Positions 62,175-64,000 of a stretch of 64,000 nucleotides of DNA are shown in pieces. The notes under the pieces were generated by a model. The model ran no database searches, was not told where the DNA came from, and worked only from the letters and a program-made list of their open reading frames with translations. Every line of letters starts with the position of its first letter. The stretch's first letter is position 1. A program made the position numbers and the translations under genes. The stretch covers positions 1 to 64,000 of the forward strand of contig JALCZJ010000006.1 in the NCBI GenBank assembly GCA_022690815.1. Reading direction: 5' to 3'. This DNA is from Ferrimicrobium sp. (GTDB lineage Bacteria > Actinomycetota > Acidimicrobiia > Acidimicrobiales > Acidimicrobiaceae).

Positions 62175-64000
62175 TTGGTTGGGCCGACGGCATCGGGCAA
62201 GAGCGAGCTCGCCGAAGTCGTCGCTCGTCGTCATCGTGACCTGGTGCCGATTGCGGTTGACGCCTTGTCAGTCTATGACGGCCTAGAGATCACGACGGCC
62301 ATGCCCAACCGCCGGGTTATTGGCGAGCTTGGTTACCGTTGTGTAGCTCATGTTCCGATCGATCAAGAGTACTCCTTGGGCCAGTTTCTCGCTGACCTCG
62401 AACCCGAGCTTGTCGAGCTCGCTTCTAAGGGCCGCGCGCCGCTCTTCGTTGGCGGGACGGCGCTATGGGTGCGGGCTATCGTCAATGGCTTTCGCCCCCC
62501 GCAAGGTGCCCATGGCCTTCGATCTTGGCTCGAAGCGAGGCTGATCGATGAGGGAGATGACCGTTCGGCCCATCAGCTACTCACCCAGCTTGATCCACTG
62601 GCTAGCAAGGGGATCGACTCTCGAAATCGTCGAAGGTTAGTGCGGGCCCTCGAGGTCGCGCTCGCGAGCGGCGGGACAGAGACGGTGGCTGGTGATCGAC
62701 TCGGCACCGACGCTACGCCGCGCTATCACCAGATTGGTATCCAACGATCTGGTGCAGAGCTTGAGCGACGGATCGAGGCTCGGATCGAGGCGCAACTAGC
62801 CCAAGGTTGGGTTGAAGAGGTCGAGCAGGTGCTTGCGCGCAACCCGTCGCGGACCGCACGGATGGCCATTGGGGTCGCTGAGATCAGCTCCTATCTCGTG
62901 GGGGCCTGCTCGTTCGATGAGGCTATTGCTATCATCAATCGACGCACGAGGCGGCTAGCAAAACGTCAGCTCGCCTGGTTACGTCGAGACGAGCGCATCA
63001 TCTGGGTGTCGAGTATCGACGAAGGGGTTGCGGTGCTCGATCGGTTGATCGACTCCCTTCATGCCGAAGGCGTTGCCCCACTCCAAACGGTGTCGAAGGC
63101 ACCGACAACTGCGCAGGCAACGTTGCAACCAGCTAGAGCCACGCACGCAAAGGAAGAAGCCCAAGACCTCACCGGGAGCGCTGGTGCCGCGATGTTGTCA
63201 TCGGAGGCACCAAACGACGATCGCGCGGCACTGGGGGAGAAAAAGCGGGTGAGTCGTCGCAGAACCAATGAAGGGATAAGAGCTGGCATGGAGCTTGTAA
63301 AGCTGTCAGGAGCAGGAAACGACTTTCTCATCGGAGATGTCCCAACGGGGCCAATGCCCGATGCTGAGACCATCACAGCGCTGTTGAATCGTAGCTATGG
63401 CGTTGGGGCAGACGGTCTGATTCTTGTCGATCTTGATGATCGTGGTCTACCGATCATGCATCTGTTCAACCAGGACGGTAGCCGAGCCGAGATGAGCGGC
63501 AATGGTCTGCGCTGTCTCGGCCATTATCTGGTGCAGTGCCACGCCTTTGGCCCCTCGTTTAATGTCGCTACCGATGCGGGCAAGCGAAGCTACCAGCTTG
63601 TTGAACAAAGTGATTGGGCGTGGACCGGTGAGACCACGATGGGCGACGTCGCGATCGTTGCTGACGAAGCCAACAGCTTTCTCGTTAATGTTGGTAACCC
63701 GCATCGCGTAATTGTGATGGCGACCCTTGCAGAGCTTGAGGCCATCGATATCGCACGTGAGGGTGCCTATCACCAGGAGATGGCGTCGACAACCGGTGGG
63801 ATCAACGTCGAATGGATCGTGCGCAGCGAGGATGGTTGTGTGATGCGGGTATATGAGCGAGGGGTTGGGCCAACTATGGCTTGTGGCACTGGGTCAGTAG
63901 CTTCAGCCAGCGTCGCACGTCATTTGGGATGGATTCATGATTACGCCGTCGTTGAGAACCCTGGCGGCGACCTTGTCGTGCGATTTGCGGCCCCCAGGAG
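62175..64000 (+). CDS. miaA-dapF: MiaA-DapF fusion: tRNA dimethylallyltransferase + diaminopimelate epimerase (3' end outside window)
   Basis: One uninterrupted frame of at least 608 codons, checked codon by codon. Residues 1-296 are MiaA, adding the dimethylallyl group to A37 of tRNAs: P-loop GPTASGKS, 'VDALSVYDGLEITTA', 'PLFVGGTALWVRAIVNGF', 'GIDSRNRRRLVRALEVAL', 'RRTRRLAKRQLAWLRR'. Residues 297-371 are an Ala/Thr/Gln/Glu-rich linker. From Met372 follows DapF: 'KLSGAGNDFL', 'GVGADGLILVD', 'SGNGLRCLGHYL', 'VNVGNPHRVIV', 'ERGVGPTMACGTGSVA'. Start TTG 62175 has AGGCGGG 6 nt upstream and is the only start codon in the frame before the P-loop. The two genes are neighbours but separate in other actinomycetes. 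About 40 residues are missing at the edge. Confidence 0.88.
   Translation, partial: MVGPTASGKSELAEVVARRHRDLVPIAVDALSVYDGLEITTAMPNRRVIGELGYRCVAHVPIDQEYSLGQFLADLEPELVELASKGRAPLFVGGTALWVRAIVNGFRPPQGAHGLRSWLEARLIDEGDDRSAHQLLTQLDPLASKGIDSRNRRRLVRALEVALASGGTETVAGDRLGTDATPRYHQIGIQRSGAELERRIEARIEAQLAQGWVEEVEQVLARNPSRTARMAIGVAEISSYLVGACSFDEAIAIINRRTRRLAKRQLAWLRRDERIIWVSSIDEGVAVLDRLIDSLHAEGVAPLQTVSKAPTTAQATLQPARATHAKEEAQDLTGSAGAAMLSSEAPNDDRAALGEKKRVSRRRTNEGIRAGMELVKLSGAGNDFLIGDVPTGPMPDAETITALLNRSYGVGADGLILVDLDDRGLPIMHLFNQDGSRAEMSGNGLRCLGHYLVQCHAFGPSFNVATDAGKRSYQLVEQSDWAWTGETTMGDVAIVADEANSFLVNVGNPHRVIVMATLAELEAIDIAREGAYHQEMASTTGGINVEWIVRSEDGCVMRVYERGVGPTMACGTGSVASASVARHLGWIHDYAVVENPGGDLVVRFAAPR
63288..64000 (+). 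other. dapF: DapF domain of the fusion, with possible internal start
   Basis: ATG 63288 (MELVKLSGAGNDF) is where a free-standing DapF would start. GAAGGGA lies 11-12 nt upstream, a weak ribosome site, so a separate DapF could also be made. The first catalytic position, Cys in CGNG of most DapF proteins, is Ser441 of the fusion (SGNG, codon 63495-63497); the second catalytic Cys is present as Cys570 (ACGTG, codon 63882-63884). Confidence 0.8.

Noticed and set aside
1-64000. CRISPR arrays, tRNA, rRNA or tmRNA genes
   Set aside because: No regularly spaced repeats and no cloverleaf-like or T-loop-like segments were recognised by eye on either strand.

Overview
The window looks like a chromosomal segment of an acidophilic or related actinomycete, most probably class Acidimicrobiia (the Acidimicrobium/Ferrimicrobium type). 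This is inferred from moderately high G+C, a WhiG-type sigma factor beside rpsB, the gene order xer-whiG-rpsB-tsf-pyrH-frr-cdsA-dxr-rseP-ispG-proS-rimP-nusA-ylxR-infB-rbfA-truB-ribF-rpsO-pnp, and many genes that appear to be read from leaderless mRNAs. No rRNA, tRNA or CRISPR array was seen.

Layout. Positions 1-21000 are an accessory region: a DUF2236 oxygenase cut by the window edge, lipoproteins, a penicillin-acylase-type hydrolase, an amino-acid permease, release factor 3, an SDR, a DHA2 drug exporter, a thioesterase, an EamA transporter, malic enzyme and an Xer recombinase. It also holds decayed DNA: a nucleosidase pseudogene (about 4165-4960), and a block at 13641-16171 where two oppositely oriented IS630-type transposase remnants flank a decayed sortase gene. 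Positions 20768-42218 are a dense housekeeping block for translation (rpsB, tsf, frr, proS, rimP, nusA, infB, rbfA, truB, rpsO), nucleotide and flavin supply (pyrH, ribF), phospholipid synthesis (cdsA), the MEP isoprenoid pathway (dxr, ispG), intramembrane proteolysis (rseP) and RNA decay (pnp). Positions 42784-56444 carry lysine/diaminopimelate and cell-wall genes (dapB, dapA, dacA), RNase J, FtsK, thrB, pgsA, cinA, recA and miaB. Positions 56493-61506 are accessory again: a soluble chemoreceptor-like protein, a pterin dehydratase, and an enolase-superfamily/aldehyde dehydrogenase pair. The window ends inside an open frame that begins as miaA and continues without a stop into dapF.

The main observations are as follows. 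First, an in-frame MiaA-DapF fusion that joins tRNA modification to diaminopimelate epimerisation. Second, a recurring TANNNT element (mostly TAGCCT-like) 6-9 nt before the start codon of ten genes, which fits leaderless transcription and fixes several starts. Third, a CdsA with a disordered N-terminal extension of about 430 residues. Fourth, the IS630/sortase graveyard. Fifth, structured leaders before rpsB, rimP-nusA-infB and rpsO. Everything rests on reading the sequence; no alignment, structure prediction or database search was run.
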